Source: Clostridiales bacterium 38-18 | GTDB lineage: Bacteria > Bacillota > Clostridia > Peptostreptococcales > Acidaminobacteraceae | Direction of reading: 5' to 3' | NCBI GenBank assembly: GCA_001897605.1 | Contig: MKTL01000002.1 | Location: 206,683 to 270,682 of the forward strand | DNA: 64,000 bases | In this document: in pieces, positions 1 to 10,359 of the stretch | Position numbering within the stretch: the stretch's first letter is position 1 | Layout: the number at the start of each line of letters is the position of its first letter | The notes under the pieces: model-generated | What the model was told of the DNA's origin: nothing | The model's database searches: none | The model's input: the letters and a program-made list of their open reading frames with translations, nothing else | Program-made: the position numbers and the translations under genes

Positions 1-1
1 A

Positions 2-349
2 TCTACATTTATTATCCACAATACCATTAAGTTAACGGTGAATTCCAGACGTCGTGAGATTAACATCATGAAGTATGTTGGCGCGACAAATTGGTTCATC
101 AGATGGCCATTTTTGGCAGAGGGGACTATGCTTGGCTTAATTGGAGCAGGCATCTCAGCTTTAGCTATGAAATTTGCATATGACTATGTATTTGAATTGA
201 TGCATTCTGACTTTTATGTTTTGGTATCGGCTTACGTAATCCCGCCAACCGATTTAATGAAGGATGTTTTGTTTTTATTTCTAGTAATTGGAGCAGGAAT
301 TGGCGCGCTTGGCAGTATTTGGTCTATGCGTAAGTATCTAAACGTATAG
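2..349 (+). CDS. ftsX: Cell division protein FtsX, C-terminal part (5' end outside the window)
   Basis: The reading frame is open from the window edge, so only the last 115 residues are present. FtsX is the membrane half of the FtsEX ABC-type transducer, which transmits ATP hydrolysis by FtsE to peptidoglycan hydrolases outside the cell. The visible part contains the conserved cytoplasmic stretch NSRRREINIMKYVGAT followed by hydrophobic segments and a final membrane helix ending in SMRKYLNV, the classic FtsX/MacB-type C-terminus. The next gene, 9 bases downstream, encodes a coiled-coil M23 hydrolase, the expected FtsEX partner. A second FtsX-like gene lies at 49978-50859. Identification is firm; the length cannot be judged. 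Confidence 0.9.
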   Translation, partial: STFIIHNTIKLTVNSRRREINIMKYVGATNWFIRWPFLAEGTMLGLIGAGISALAMKFAYDYVFELMHSDFYVLVSAYVIPPTDLMKDVLFLFLVIGAGIGALGSIWSMRKYLNV

Positions 350-358
350 GAGGTCGAG

Positions 359-1498
359 ATGAGGAATGATAAATTTAGATCGGTATTTTCTTTGTTTTTA
401 GTGTTAACTCTTCTGGTTACAAGTATTTCATTTGCCAATGACGAGTTAAAAAAGCGTGAACGTGAGCTAGAGGAGTTGAACCAAAAGCTTGAAGCTATAG
501 ATGCCGATATCGATGCCAATCGATCGTTGCAAAATCAAACCAATCAAAAAATTAATACGGTTCAGAACAGCATTAAAACACTTGAAGGTGAAATAGATCA
601 GTTGAATACGGATATCGATAATACAGAGATCGCAATTGATGAAAAAACGAAGGAGCTTGCAGAAGCAGAGGCAAAGATTGGTGAAAAAAATGAGCTTCTC
701 AATGATCGATTAAGAGTGATGTATAAAACGGGTACGATAGGCTATGTTGAAGTCCTTTTTGGAGCGGAAGATTTTACGGATCTTCTTTCACGAATTGATA
801 TGATTCAAATGATTGTCGTTCACGATCAAAACCTAATCACATTCTTAAAAGAACAGCGTGATATTGTTGCAACTAAAAAGTTAGAGCTAGAAGGGATTCA
901 GGAGCAGCTATTAGGATACATCGATACAAAGATGAAAAAGCAGGATGAATTAACAGTAGCGTTAAATAATTTAATTGCATATAAACAAGATTTAAAGAGT
1001 GATGAATCTGCAATGATAGAGCTTGAAAAAGCAACTCAAAATGATGCTGATAAAATAACTGACCTTATTAAAAACCTGAAACTTGCTGCAACCTATGTAG
1101 GTGGTGAAATGATGTGGCCAGTGCCAGGTAAATATTCTATTAGCTCTTATTTTGGGAATAGACTACATCCAATTTCTAAAGAATATACAATGCACACCGG
1201 AATTGATATAGAATCGCCTAGAAAAACGCCCTTTGTGGCAGCTCAAACGGGAACCGTTGTATTTGCTAACTGGTTTGCAGGCTACGGAAAAGCGATTATA
1301 ATTGATCATGGTGGTGGCTATACCACTTTATACGGACATCTTGATGTTATCAGTGTCAGTGTTGGTGATGTTGTTAAAAAGGGTGAAGTAATCGGACAAA
1401 CGGGCAACACAGGGTATTCTACTGGACCACATCTTCATTTTGAGGTTCGTATGAATGGTGAGTATGTGGATCCGTTGACTTATGTAAAAGGAAATTGA
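359..1498 (+). CDS. Murein hydrolase activator/peptidase, EnvC-PcsB type with M23 domain
   Basis: A 379-residue exported protein: a signal peptide (residues 1-26, hydrophobic core ending near ISFAND), a long coiled coil (about 27-240) and a C-terminal M23/LytM peptidase domain (about 255-375). The zinc-site motifs are visible as MHTGIDIES (HxxxD) and GPHLHFEV (HxH), so the peptidase site looks intact, unlike degenerate activator-only EnvC. The start at 359 follows AGGAGG with good spacing. It directly follows ftsX and precedes a CtpA-type protease, a common Firmicutes order. Inference: it cleaves peptidoglycan peptides at the septum under FtsEX control. A paralogous coiled coil without the M23 domain is at 48190-49305. 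Confidence 0.9.
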   Translation: MRNDKFRSVFSLFLVLTLLVTSISFANDELKKRERELEELNQKLEAIDADIDANRSLQNQTNQKINTVQNSIKTLEGEIDQLNTDIDNTEIAIDEKTKELAEAEAKIGEKNELLNDRLRVMYKTGTIGYVEVLFGAEDFTDLLSRIDMIQMIVVHDQNLITFLKEQRDIVATKKLELEGIQEQLLGYIDTKMKKQDELTVALNNLIAYKQDLKSDESAMIELEKATQNDADKITDLIKNLKLAATYVGGEMMWPVPGKYSISSYFGNRLHPISKEYTMHTGIDIESPRKTPFVAAQTGTVVFANWFAGYGKAIIIDHGGGYTTLYGHLDVISVSVGDVVKKGEVIGQTGNTGYSTGPHLHFEVRMNGEYVDPLTYVKGN

Positions 1499-1508
1499 GG
1501 TGTATAAT

Positions 1509-2726
1509 TTGAAAAAATCAAATGTCGTCATATTAAGTTTATTTTTAGTTGCAATTACAGCATTAGCTACATTTTTCGTTACAACCTTACTCCAGGTAAA
1601 TACTGGTGATAAAGTCGTTATTAGTCAATCTGCGCTCGATAGCTATCAAACCTTCATCGATGAATATCGAGAGGTTGAAGAACTAAAAACCTATATCGAG
1701 AAAAATTACTATAAGGATGTCACTGATGAAACTTTAATTGAGGGGATGAAAAAAGGGATCTTTGATGTATTAAATGATCCTTACTCCGTGTTTATGAACA
1801 GTGACGAGTTTAAAGATTATATGGAGTCATCTTCAGGTGAATATCCTGGGATAGGAATCTATTTAGCACCAAATGATGATAATGAAATTGAGATCGTGTC
1901 GCCTATTGAAGATACACCAGCAGATAGAGCTGGCTTAATCGCTAAAGATTTAATAATTGGTGTAAATGGAGAGACGGTTAATGCTGATGTTATGGATGAA
2001 GCGATTGCTACGATAAAGGGTGAACCTGGTACACCTGTTACACTTACTATTTATAGACCATCGAATAAAGAAAAATTTGATGTTGAAATAGTTAGGGAAT
2101 GGATTGACATTAAAGTAGTAAAATCGAGAATGCTAGATGACCAAATTGGCTATTTGAGATTGACGATGTTTGATGAGCATGCTGCTACTGAGTTTGAAAA
2201 GCACATGGATGCACTTATTAAAGATGGCGCAAAGGGTGTCATCATAGATTTAAGACAAAACCCAGGTGGATACTTGAGCCAGTGTGTCGAAATAGCGGAC
2301 CGACTACTTGGTGAAGGTATGATTGTGTATACTGAAAGTCGAAATGGTGATAATGAAGAGTACACCTCAGATGCTTCAAAATACGATGCAAAGATCGTCG
2401 TATTGGTCGACGGTGGTTCTGCGAGTGCCTCAGAAATATTGACAGGCGCTTTAAAAGACCATAAGTCTGCTACCATTGTTGGTACGACAACCTTTGGTAA
2501 AGGTATCGTTCAAATCGTTAAACCTTATAATGAAGAAACTGGATTTAAGTTAACAACATCAGAGTATTTCACACCAAATGGGGTAAATATTCACGGCGTA
2601 GGGATTGATCCCGATGTCGTCGTTGAGCTTGATGAAGCCTATTATGAACTTGAAAACCCAACTGATGCAGATGATAATCAATTACAAAAAGCAATTGAAA
2701 TCATGAATACTGAATTAGGAAAATAA
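1509..2726 (+). CDS. ctpA: Carboxy-terminal processing protease, S41 family
   Basis: A 405-residue secreted or membrane-anchored serine protease. An N-terminal hydrophobic anchor (residues 5-27) is followed by a PDZ domain (GEYPGIGIYLA onward, roughly 95-185) and the S41 catalytic domain. The nucleophile Ser lies in GGSASASEI and the general-base Lys in TTFGKGIVQ, the expected Ser-Lys dyad. I place the start at TTG 1509 (MKKSNVV) because GAGGTG at 1497-1502 sits six bases upstream; the in-frame GTG at 1500 overlaps that site. The gene begins 10 bases after the M23 gene and is probably co-transcribed with ftsX. Substrate unknown; the family trims the C-termini of envelope proteins. Confidence 0.9.
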   Translation: MKKSNVVILSLFLVAITALATFFVTTLLQVNTGDKVVISQSALDSYQTFIDEYREVEELKTYIEKNYYKDVTDETLIEGMKKGIFDVLNDPYSVFMNSDEFKDYMESSSGEYPGIGIYLAPNDDNEIEIVSPIEDTPADRAGLIAKDLIIGVNGETVNADVMDEAIATIKGEPGTPVTLTIYRPSNKEKFDVEIVREWIDIKVVKSRMLDDQIGYLRLTMFDEHAATEFEKHMDALIKDGAKGVIIDLRQNPGGYLSQCVEIADRLLGEGMIVYTESRNGDNEEYTSDASKYDAKIVVLVDGGSASASEILTGALKDHKSATIVGTTTFGKGIVQIVKPYNEETGFKLTTSEYFTPNGVNIHGVGIDPDVVVELDEAYYELENPTDADDNQLQKAIEIMNTELGK

Positions 2727-2742
2727 GTCATTAGGAGGCGCT

Positions 2743-2943
2743 ATGGATACTGCAAGGTATAAAGCTGAGGCCGATGAAATAAAAAAATTATTGGATCGCA
2801 TTTCAGTAGCAGTAGATGATCAAACAATTGTAGAAAAAATAGTTGAGAAAGAGCCCGAGAATAACCTAGGTATTATTGGATTGACAATTTTAGGAACTAT
2901 AATTACAATGATGGCACTTTTAACTTATTGGCTAACAAGATAA
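2743..2943 (+). CDS. Small single-pass membrane protein, unknown function
   Basis: A 66-residue protein with a good AGGAGG site about six bases before ATG. Residues 1-40 are charged and helical; residues 42-64 form one hydrophobic segment (LGIIGLTILGTIITMMALLT), ending in the basic tail TR. This looks tail-anchored, with the N-terminus cytoplasmic. It is the last gene before a hairpin terminator and is likely co-transcribed with the preceding protease gene (16-base gap). I do not recognise the family. The strong ribosome site and operon position support a real gene. Confidence 0.7.
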   Translation: MDTARYKAEADEIKKLLDRISVAVDDQTIVEKIVEKEPENNLGIIGLTILGTIITMMALLTYWLTR

Positions 2944-2949
2944 ATAGAC

Positions 2950-2990
2950 AGCCTAGATAAGCGATTTCGGTCGTGTATCTAGGCTGAATT
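2950..2990 (+). terminator. Hairpin terminator after the ftsX operon
   Basis: Perfect 10-bp inverted repeat AGCCTAGATA (2950-2959) / TATCTAGGCT (2976-2985) with a 16-base loop. It is followed by GAATTATTTT, a weak U-tract, so termination may be partial. Confidence 0.6.
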
Positions 2991-3008
2991 ATTTTAGTGA
3001 GAATCTAT

Positions 3009-3037
3009 TTGACGCTTTTGAGGGAAAGCTATATAAT
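3009..3037 (+). promoter_or_regulatory. SigA-type promoter of uvrBA
   Basis: TTGACG at 3009-3014 and TATAAT at 3032-3037 are separated by exactly 17 bases. Transcription should start near 3044, immediately at the LexA-like box, and uvrB begins at 3067. Confidence 0.8.
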
Positions 3038-3044
3038 ATAAAGA

Positions 3045-3056
3045 GAACGTTTGTTC
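3045..3056 (+). promoter_or_regulatory. LexA (DinR) SOS box before uvrB
   Basis: GAACGTTTGTTC matches the Gram-positive SOS core GAAC-N4-GTTC perfectly and lies at the predicted transcription start, where bound LexA would block initiation. uvrBA are standard SOS genes in Firmicutes, so placement and function agree. Confidence 0.8.
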
Positions 3057-3066
3057 GGAGGTGTGA

Positions 3067-5046
3067 ATGAATCAGTTTGTCGTAAAATCAGAATTTAAGC
3101 CTACAGGTGATCAGCCTAAGGCAATAGATCATATTGTCGAGCGAATAGAGAGCGGAAAAGAGCACAGTATACTTCTAGGCGTCACTGGTTCTGGAAAGAC
3201 TTTTACAGTTGCCAACATTATTGAAAAAGTACAAAAGCCAACCTTGATCATCGCTCATAATAAGACCTTAGCAGCTCAGCTTGCCGGTGAGTTTAAGGAG
3301 TTTTTTCCAGACAATGCAGTTGAGTTTTTTGTCTCTTACTATGACTATTATCAGCCTGAAGCATATGTAGCACATTCGGATACTTATATTGAAAAGGATG
3401 CATCTATAAATGAAGAAATAGATAAATTACGACACAGTGCAACCTCTGCGCTATTTGAGAGAAGAGATGTAATCATTGTCGCTTCAGTATCTTGTATTTA
3501 TGGACTCGGTGACCCTATCGATTACTCAAGCATGACCTTGTCTATTCGCCCAGGTATGGAGAAATCAAGAGATGAGATATTAAAAAGATTGATAGACATA
3601 CAATATATGCGTAACGATTTAAATTTTACAAGAAATACGTTTAGAGTAAGAGGTGATATTATTGAAATTATGCCTTCTTATGAGTTTGAACGCGCTTATA
3701 GAATCGAACTATTTGGCGATGAAATTGAACGTATTGGCGAAATTAATGCGCTTACTGGTGAAATTCTAGGTTATAGAAACCATCTAACCATCTATCCTGC
3801 ATCTCACTATGTAACGCCGAAGGATAAACTTGAAACCGCAATTGTTAAGATTGAAGCCGAGCTTGAAGAACGCGTGAAGTACTTTAAAGACAACAATAAG
3901 CTAATCGAAGCTCAGCGCATTGAGCAGAGAACACGGTATGATATTGAGATGCTGAGAGAGGTTGGATTTTGTCAGGGTATTGAAAATTATTCCAGTGTAC
4001 TGTCTGGAAGGCCGATTGGAAGCAGACCCTACACCCTTATAGATTATTTTCCAGATGATTTTTTATTGGTAATTGATGAATCACATGTTACGATACCTCA
4101 GGTAAGGGCCATGTACGGTGGCGACAGAACTAGAAAGCAATCGCTAGTAGATTTTGGATTTAGACTTCCTTCAGCTATGGATAATCGACCTTTAAATTTT
4201 ACTGAATTTGAAAGCTTAGTCCCACAATCCCTGTACGTTAGTGCAACGCCAGGCCCATATGAATATGAAAAATGTACTTCAATTACGGAACAAATTATCA
4301 GACCAACTGGATTGTTGGATCCACACATTGATGTAAGGCCGATCAAAGGTCAAATTGATGATTTGTACAGTGAAATCACAATGCGAATTGAGCAAAATGA
4401 GCGGGTATTGGTTACGACTTTGACCAAAAAAATGGCTGAGGATTTAACCGATTATTTCAAGAAGCTTGAATTAAAGGTTAGATACATGCACTCCGACATT
4501 AAAACGTTAGAGAGAATGGAAATTATCAGAGATTTTAGGAAGGGTGTATTTGATGTTCTGGTTGGTATCAACCTACTTAGAGAGGGGCTTGACCTGCCAG
4601 AAGTCTCTCTAGTTGCGATACTGGATGCTGACAAAGAGGGGTTTCTACGTTCTGAAACCTCCCTCGTTCAAACTATAGGTCGAGCAGCTAGAAACATCAA
4701 TGGTAAGGTTGTGATGTATGCAGATCGCATAACTGACTCTATGAAATACGCTATAGATGAAACCAATCGACGACGTCAAATACAAGAGGAATACAATATC
4801 AAGAATGGTATTGAACCGAAAGGCATCGTTAAAGGCATTCGAGATGTAATCGAAGCGACAGTTGCTGCGGATTCAATTGAAGAATATAAGGCTGAGCAAA
4901 TTAAAGCTATGAGTAAAGCGGAGCTCAAAGATTATATTGTACAGCTAGAAGAGGAAATGTTTGCAGCATCCAGAACTTTACAGTTTGAAAGAGCTGCTGA
5001 GCTTCGCGATATGATCGTTGAATTAAAGACTTTAAAGGTTAAGTAA
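3067..5046 (+). CDS. uvrB: Excinuclease ABC subunit B
   Basis: A 659-residue DNA repair helicase that verifies damage handed over by UvrA and recruits UvrC. The Walker A motif GVTGSGKT is at residues 38-45; the beta-hairpin region [10 protein letters not shown] (about 92-101) that inserts behind damage is intact; DESH gives the Walker B; helicase motif [11 protein letters not shown] is present. The C-terminal UVR motif (about 620-655, [22 protein letters not shown]) is the UvrC contact. Length is typical. Start at 3067 follows GGAGGTG. uvrA follows after 19 bases, and the LexA box upstream predicts SOS induction. Confidence 0.98.
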   Translation: MNQFVVKSEFKPTGDQPKAIDHIVERIESGKEHSILLGVTGSGKTFTVANIIEKVQKPTLIIAHNKTLAAQLAGEFKEFFPDNAVEFFVSYYDYYQPEAYVAHSDTYIEKDASINEEIDKLRHSATSALFERRDVIIVASVSCIYGLGDPIDYSSMTLSIRPGMEKSRDEILKRLIDIQYMRNDLNFTRNTFRVRGDIIEIMPSYEFERAYRIELFGDEIERIGEINALTGEILGYRNHLTIYPASHYVTPKDKLETAIVKIEAELEERVKYFKDNNKLIEAQRIEQRTRYDIEMLREVGFCQGIENYSSVLSGRPIGSRPYTLIDYFPDDFLLVIDESHVTIPQVRAMYGGDRTRKQSLVDFGFRLPSAMDNRPLNFTEFESLVPQSLYVSATPGPYEYEKCTSITEQIIRPTGLLDPHIDVRPIKGQIDDLYSEITMRIEQNERVLVTTLTKKMAEDLTDYFKKLELKVRYMHSDIKTLERMEIIRDFRKGVFDVLVGINLLREGLDLPEVSLVAILDADKEGFLRSETSLVQTIGRAARNINGKVVMYADRITDSMKYAIDETNRRRQIQEEYNIKNGIEPKGIVKGIRDVIEATVAADSIEEYKAEQIKAMSKAELKDYIVQLEEEMFAASRTLQFERAAELRDMIVELKTLKVK

Positions 5047-5065
5047 TTTTAGAAGAGGACATTAT

Positions 5066-7981
5066 ATGAGTAAAAACACCATTTATGTAAAAGGTGCTAA
5101 AGAGCACAATCTAAAAAACATTGATGTATCAATTCCTAGAGATCAATTGGTAGTCGTTACAGGACTAAGTGGCTCGGGTAAGTCTTCCCTTGCGTTTGAT
5201 ACGATATATGCGGAAGGTCAAAGGAGATACGTTGAAAGCTTGTCCTCATATGCAAGACAATTTTTAGGACAAATGGAAAAACCGGATGTTGAGTATATTG
5301 AAGGGTTATCGCCCGCCATATCAATTGACCAAAAGACTACAAGCCGTAACCCACGTTCTACTGTAGGTACGGTAACAGAAATCTATGACTATCTAAGACT
5401 ATTATATGCGAGGGTGGGGATTCCCCATTGTCCTGTCTGTGGAATTGAAATTTTACCGCAAACAGTTGATCAAATCGTAGATAAAGTAATGATGTTAGAT
5501 GAAGGCAAAAGGATACAAGTCCTCGCACCTATGATTGTCGGAAAGAAGGGTCAACATCAGAAGCTTCTTGAGGCTCTAAAAAAAGAAGGCTATGTAAGGG
5601 CTCGTATCAACGGTGAAGCAAGAGATTTAAGTGAGACCATTGAGCTTGAAAAAAATAAAAAAAATACAATAGAAGTCGTCGTGGATCGGTTGGTGATAAA
5701 GTCGGATATTCAACAAAGACTAACGGATTCTATAGAAACGGCTCTAAAGCTTGCAGAAGGTGTCGTAACCATTAATATTCTGGATGAAGAGGACGTAACC
5801 TTTAATACGAAATTCGCTTGTTCAGAGCACGGTCATGGTATAGCCGAAATGGAACCTAGAATGTTTTCATTTAATGCACCCTATGGGGCATGTCCAGACT
5901 GTAACGGGCTAGGCTTTACGAAAAAGGTTGACCCAGAGCTTCTGGTTCCAGATCAGAGAATATCCGTAAGCGAAGGTGCACTCCTTCCCATAGCGAACAG
6001 TGCCGATGGTACATTTTACGTGAATATGATTCATGCTTTAATTGAGGAAGCTGGTGCCTCGGTGGATACGCCATTTAGAGAGTTACCTGAGAAAGTGAAG
6101 CACGAAATTTTTTTTGGTACAGGTGACCGAAAAGTGAAATTTATGTACGATAGTAAATACGTTGGTGAAGCAGAGTTTAATCGACCATTTGAAGGTTTGG
6201 TAAACAACTATGAGAGAAGGTATGCTGCCACAAACTCTGAATATATTCGCTCAAAAATAGATGAATTTATGAGCTTAATCGAGTGTGACACTTGTCATGG
6301 AAGAAGGCTTAAGGATGAAGTGCTTGCGGTAACCGTAGGTGGGCTAAGTATTCATGAGGTAACTAGCTTATCTGTTAAGGAAGCAGTCAATTTTTTTGAC
6401 ACTCTATCGCTAGACAATACCAATACACAAATCGCAGAACAAATTTTAAAAGAGATAAATGCACGCTTAATGTTCCTAAAAAACGTTGGCCTTGAATATC
6501 TGTCTCTATCTAGAGCTGCGAGTACACTTTCAGGCGGAGAATCACAGCGGATTCGTTTGGCAACTCAAATTGGCTCAGGCTTAGTAGGGGTATTGTACAT
6601 CCTAGATGAGCCAAGTATCGGATTACACCAAAAGGACAATCAAAAGCTTTTGAAGACCCTTAGAGATTTAACCGAATTAGGAAATACACTTTTGGTAGTA
6701 GAGCACGATGATGACACTATAAGAGAAGCGGACTATATCCTAGATTTAGGGCCAGGCGCTGGTGAGCATGGTGGTCATATCATCGCAGAAGGTAATTTAA
6801 AAGCTATTTTAGCAAATAAGAATTCTATTACTGGGCAATATTTGAGTGGAAGAAAGAAAATTCTTTATCCTGCACTAAGAAGACCGGTTTCAGATAAGAT
6901 GATTAGGATTATTGGTGCTACAGAAAATAATCTCAAAAACATTGATGTCGACATTCCCCTAGGGGTTTTATGCGCCATTACTGGTGTGTCAGGTTCTGGT
7001 AAAAGTACCTTGATCAATGAGATTTTATATAAGTCATGTGCCATTGCAATTAATAAGAGTAGAATAAAGGCTGGAAAACACGATAACATACTTGGCCTTG
7101 AAAATATTGATAAAATCATTGAAATTGATCAATCTCCAATAGGAAGGACACCAAGATCAAATCCGGCAACCTATACCGGTGTGTTTGATATGATTCGTGA
7201 TTTATTTGCACAGGTTCCTGAAGCTAAGATGAGAGGGTATCAAAAAGGTCGTTTCAGCTTCAATGTCAGTGGTGGTAGATGTGAGCACTGTAAAGGTGAT
7301 GGGATTATAAAGATTGAAATGCATTTTTTACCTGATGTGTATGTTCAATGTGATGTTTGTAAAGGAAAGCGTTACAATAGAGAAACCCTAGAAGTAAAGT
7401 ATAAAGGTAAAAATATTGCTGATGTTCTCAACATGACAGTTGAGGAAGGTCTTGAGTTTTTCTCTAACATTCCGAGAATTAAAAGAAAATTGAAAACGCT
7501 TCATGAAGTTGGCTTGGATTATATACGATTGGGTCAACCCTCAACACAGCTATCTGGGGGTGAGGCGCAAAGAATTAAGCTTGCAACAGAGCTCAGTAAG
7601 GTGAGTACGGGTAAAACGCTCTACATTTTAGACGAACCGACCACGGGACTTCATACTGCTGATGTTCATAATTTAATCAGCGTTCTACAAAGATTAGTAG
7701 ATACAGGTAATACTGTAGTCGTTATAGAGCATAATCTCGATGTAATTAAATGCTCAGATTATATTGTAGATTTAGGTCCTGATGGTGGTGATAATGGTGG
7801 AACCGTTATAGCAACTGGAACACCAGAGGAAGTTGCGAAGGTTCAGGGCTCCTATACTGGCGCGTTTTTAGAGCGTATGCTCACTGAAGATTATAAGGAA
7901 AAAGTAAAAACTAAAAAGGTTTCTGCAAAAGTCGCTTCTAAATCTTCAAAGGTGATAAGTGTAGATGATAATCAAGAATAA
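5066..7981 (+). CDS. uvrA: Excinuclease ABC subunit A
   Basis: A 971-residue damage-recognition ATPase. It has two ABC cassettes: Walker [10 protein letters not shown] at residues 33-41 and GVSGSGKST in the second half, with signatures LSGGESQRI and LSGGEAQRI. Zinc-module cysteines are visible as CPVCG (near 125) with CSEHG/CPDCNG, and CEHCKGDG...CDVCKGKRY in the second half. The C-terminal tail after about residue 940 is Lys/Ser-rich, as in other Firmicutes. It shares the uvrB transcript and is followed by a hairpin at 8034-8060. Confidence 0.98.
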   Translation: MSKNTIYVKGAKEHNLKNIDVSIPRDQLVVVTGLSGSGKSSLAFDTIYAEGQRRYVESLSSYARQFLGQMEKPDVEYIEGLSPAISIDQKTTSRNPRSTVGTVTEIYDYLRLLYARVGIPHCPVCGIEILPQTVDQIVDKVMMLDEGKRIQVLAPMIVGKKGQHQKLLEALKKEGYVRARINGEARDLSETIELEKNKKNTIEVVVDRLVIKSDIQQRLTDSIETALKLAEGVVTINILDEEDVTFNTKFACSEHGHGIAEMEPRMFSFNAPYGACPDCNGLGFTKKVDPELLVPDQRISVSEGALLPIANSADGTFYVNMIHALIEEAGASVDTPFRELPEKVKHEIFFGTGDRKVKFMYDSKYVGEAEFNRPFEGLVNNYERRYAATNSEYIRSKIDEFMSLIECDTCHGRRLKDEVLAVTVGGLSIHEVTSLSVKEAVNFFDTLSLDNTNTQIAEQILKEINARLMFLKNVGLEYLSLSRAASTLSGGESQRIRLATQIGSGLVGVLYILDEPSIGLHQKDNQKLLKTLRDLTELGNTLLVVEHDDDTIREADYILDLGPGAGEHGGHIIAEGNLKAILANKNSITGQYLSGRKKILYPALRRPVSDKMIRIIGATENNLKNIDVDIPLGVLCAITGVSGSGKSTLINEILYKSCAIAINKSRIKAGKHDNILGLENIDKIIEIDQSPIGRTPRSNPATYTGVFDMIRDLFAQVPEAKMRGYQKGRFSFNVSGGRCEHCKGDGIIKIEMHFLPDVYVQCDVCKGKRYNRETLEVKYKGKNIADVLNMTVEEGLEFFSNIPRIKRKLKTLHEVGLDYIRLGQPSTQLSGGEAQRIKLATELSKVSTGKTLYILDEPTTGLHTADVHNLISVLQRLVDTGNTVVVIEHNLDVIKCSDYIVDLGPDGGDNGGTVIATGTPEEVAKVQGSYTGAFLERMLTEDYKEKVKTKKVSAKVASKSSKVISVDDNQE

Positions 7982-8033
7982 TATAGGATTCTAGGAGTCA
8001 TCTATGTAATTGTTTATGTGTATACTCATAATT

Positions 8034-8064
8034 GTGACCTGGTTCATTGAATCAGGTCACTTCT
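8034..8064 (+). terminator. Hairpin after uvrA
   Basis: An 11-bp stem with one G-U pair, GTGACCTGGTT (8034-8044) and AATCAGGTCAC (8050-8060), with a CATTG loop and a short T-rich tail. Likely ends the uvrBA transcript, although the U-tract is poor. Confidence 0.6.
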
Positions 8065-8066
8065 CT

Positions 8067-8215
8067 ATGGCTGATTAGAAGTTGACATCCCAGAAGCGCA
8101 AAAAGAGATTCTTTATTCATCAAGCTTGGTTGTAAAGTATAGCGTGTATGAGGTGTCAGGTATTTATTTATCTTCAAGTGTGAAAGATAGACTTCGTGAG
8201 TTGACAAAGTCTTAA
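8067..8215 (+). pseudogene. Degraded gene remnant (about 49 codons, single-base frameshift)
   Basis: The frame from 8075 to the TAA at 8213-8215 encodes LEVDIPEAQKEILY and continues to KDRLRELTKS, a peptide with normal protein composition. ATG GCT GAT at 8067-8075 runs into TAG; adding one T there would join M-A-D to the open frame. There is no ribosome binding site before the ATG. I read this as the tail of a decayed gene between uvrA and uvrC. It could also be chance coding-like sequence; the family is not recognisable by eye. Confidence 0.4.
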
Positions 8216-8229
8216 GTCAAAGTTATGAT
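8201..8229 (+). promoter_or_regulatory. Promoter of uvrC
   Basis: TTGACA (8201-8206), 17-base spacer, TATGAT (8224-8229). It overlaps the last codons of the gene remnant, and uvrC starts at 8276. No GAAC-N4-GTTC box is seen here, so uvrC does not appear to be under direct LexA control. Confidence 0.75.
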
Positions 8230-8275
8230 AGCGATATTAACAGGTAAAGAATGGTTATATAATTAAGGAGAAATC

Positions 8276-10207
8276 ATGGAACAAGGATTTCAGGTAAAAG
8301 AACACATAAAAGAGCAGCTAAAGACATTGCCACAGCTTCCTGGGATCTACATAATGAAGGATCAGTCGGGAGAAATTATATATGTTGGAAAGTCAAAAAA
8401 TTTAAAAAACAGAGTGAGTTCCTACTTTAGGGGATTTAACTCCCATCTACCCAAAGTGCAAACGATGGTGATCAATATTAGTGAGTTTGAGTACATCATC
8501 ACTGATTCAGAAATGGAAGCACTTATATTAGAAGCAAATTTAATAAAAAAGCATTTACCTCGTTTTAATATCCTATTGAAGGATGATAAAATGTATCCTT
8601 ATATCGTTGTCTCTGTTGGAGAGCGTTTTCCGAGGGTATTCATGACCAGACAGCTCCCGAAAGGGAACTTTAAGGTCTTCGGACCATACACGGGGGTTGA
8701 TCAGGTTAAAACCACACTTGAGGTTATTCAGACGATATTTCCAATTAGAGAATGCAGTAAAAAGATAACAGATAAGGTAGAAAGACCATGTCTCAATTAT
8801 CATATAGGTAGATGTGCAGGCGCTTGTAATCATATGATAAGTGATGAAGCCTATAATGTTTATGTCCAAAAGATTATTCGGTTTTTAGCTGGTGATAAGA
8901 ATTGGCTCATTACGGAATTGAATGAGAAAATGTTGGCCTGTGCTGAAAAAATGGCGTTTGAGGAAGCCGCTGAATTTAGAGATAAAATCAATGCACTTCG
9001 CGCATTGAATGAAAAACAGAAGGCGATTCAAAATACAGGGAAGAATCAAGACTATATCGCTTCTTATCGATATGAGGATCGTGCTTGTGTCATGCTATTT
9101 CAAATCAGAGAGGGTAAAATAATAGGGAGAGAATCCTATAACCTATCAAATGTCGAGGGGGCAAATGGGGATGAACTCATCAGTTCGTTTATCCTACAAT
9201 ACTATGCTGGAAATGACATGGTGCCTCCAGAGATATATTTGTCACAGCAGCTTGAAAATCAGGATTTATACAGTGAATGGTTAAGCAGGCTTTGTGATTA
9301 TAAAGTAAGCTTTTCTGTACCTCAAAGAGGTGATAAGAAAAAGACCATTGAGTTGGTTGAGAAAAATGCAAAAGAGTATATTATGAAGTTCCAAGAAAGG
9401 ATTGAAAAGGAACAGCTTTTCAGCTCGTTATCAGAAGGGGAATTGCGGGATGCTTTAGGTATGCCGGACAACTTAAAAATCAATCGAATTGAAGCATTTG
9501 ATATTTCCAACATTTCGGGTGTCTATTCGGTCGGGAGTATGGTTGTTTTCGAGGATGGGAAAAAGAAACGTTCCGATTATAGAAGATTTAGAGTGAAAAC
9601 TATTGAAGGTCCAAATGATTATGGATCGATGCAAGAAGTAGTTTATCGACGCTACAAACGTGTTTTAGAAGAAATGAAGATGGCTGAAGAGACGGGTGTT
9701 TTAGGTGCAAAATATAGTGGCTTACCAGATTTAATTCTCATCGATGGTGGAAAGGGCCATGTTAATGCGGCATTAGAGGTTCTGAACGCTCTTAAATTAT
9801 ATGTTCCAGTGGCAGGTATGGTGAAGGACGATTATCACAAAACTGAAGATTTGTACTACGATGGTGAGCGAAGAGGCTTAAAAGCCAGGAGAAATGCATT
9901 TAAGCTTGTATATGAGATTCAAGAAGAGGTCCATCGATTTGCTATTGAGTATCATAAGTCGTTGCGTTCCAAAGAAATGACGCATTCTATTTTAGACGAG
10001 ATAGAAGGTGTTGGCGAGAAAAGAAGAATTGAATTGATGAAGTACTTTAAGACCATAGAGCGAATTAAAGAAGCGAGTTTAGTTGAGCTTCAGGAAGTAA
10101 CCGGAATAAACGCAAGAGTGGCGCAAGCAATATATGATTACTTTAGAACCCCAAATAGTGAAGTTTATAGTAATTTTGATGATGGAAACATTAGTAAAGA
10201 TTCTTAA
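8276..10207 (+). CDS. uvrC: Excinuclease ABC subunit C
   Basis: A 643-residue nuclease that makes both incisions around lesions bound by UvrB. The N-terminal GIY-YIG domain has GIY at residues 23-25 and YVG at 36-38, with the catalytic region continuing to EANLIKKH. A Cys-rich segment (CSKKI...CLNYHIGRCAGAC) and a UVR motif (MAFEEAAEFRDKI, near 225) follow. The RNase H-like endonuclease half has AFDISNISG and LILIDGGKGH, and a C-terminal helix-hairpin-helix (ILDEIEGVGEKRR) binds DNA. Start at 8276 follows AAGGAG. Transcribed alone, between its own promoter and a strong terminator. Confidence 0.98.
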   Translation: MEQGFQVKEHIKEQLKTLPQLPGIYIMKDQSGEIIYVGKSKNLKNRVSSYFRGFNSHLPKVQTMVINISEFEYIITDSEMEALILEANLIKKHLPRFNILLKDDKMYPYIVVSVGERFPRVFMTRQLPKGNFKVFGPYTGVDQVKTTLEVIQTIFPIRECSKKITDKVERPCLNYHIGRCAGACNHMISDEAYNVYVQKIIRFLAGDKNWLITELNEKMLACAEKMAFEEAAEFRDKINALRALNEKQKAIQNTGKNQDYIASYRYEDRACVMLFQIREGKIIGRESYNLSNVEGANGDELISSFILQYYAGNDMVPPEIYLSQQLENQDLYSEWLSRLCDYKVSFSVPQRGDKKKTIELVEKNAKEYIMKFQERIEKEQLFSSLSEGELRDALGMPDNLKINRIEAFDISNISGVYSVGSMVVFEDGKKKRSDYRRFRVKTIEGPNDYGSMQEVVYRRYKRVLEEMKMAEETGVLGAKYSGLPDLILIDGGKGHVNAALEVLNALKLYVPVAGMVKDDYHKTEDLYYDGERRGLKARRNAFKLVYEIQEEVHRFAIEYHKSLRSKEMTHSILDEIEGVGEKRRIELMKYFKTIERIKEASLVELQEVTGINARVAQAIYDYFRTPNSEVYSNFDDGNISKDS

Positions 10208-10238
10208 TAATGCCACAAATACAAGTACGGCAACTTTC

Positions 10239-10270
10239 AATCAGGCTTGAGATTTCAAGCCTGATTTTTA
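10239..10270 (+). terminator. Intrinsic terminator after uvrC
   Basis: A 12-bp perfect stem AATCAGGCTTGA (10239-10250) / TCAAGCCTGATT (10255-10266) with a GATT loop, followed by a T-run. Confidence 0.9.
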
Positions 10271-10338
10271 TATAATAAGTGTTAAAAAAAAAACACAAAA
10301 TATAAAAAAGTTTAGCTGTATACTTTGTGAACAATATA

Positions 10339-10347
10339 TGTTATAAT
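10339..10347 (+). promoter_or_regulatory. Extended -10 promoter of the hydrogenase operon
   Basis: TGTTATAAT gives a TGn extension plus a perfect TATAAT (10342-10347). No good -35 lies 17 bases upstream, consistent with an extended -10 promoter. The predicted start, near 10354, falls just before the Rex-like operator. Confidence 0.6.
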
Positions 10348-10359
10348 TCATGTTGACAT

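Noticed and set aside
10353..10358. TTGACA as -35 of a second hydrogenase promoter
   Set aside because: No acceptable -10 lies 16-18 bases downstream; the extended -10 at 10339 is better.
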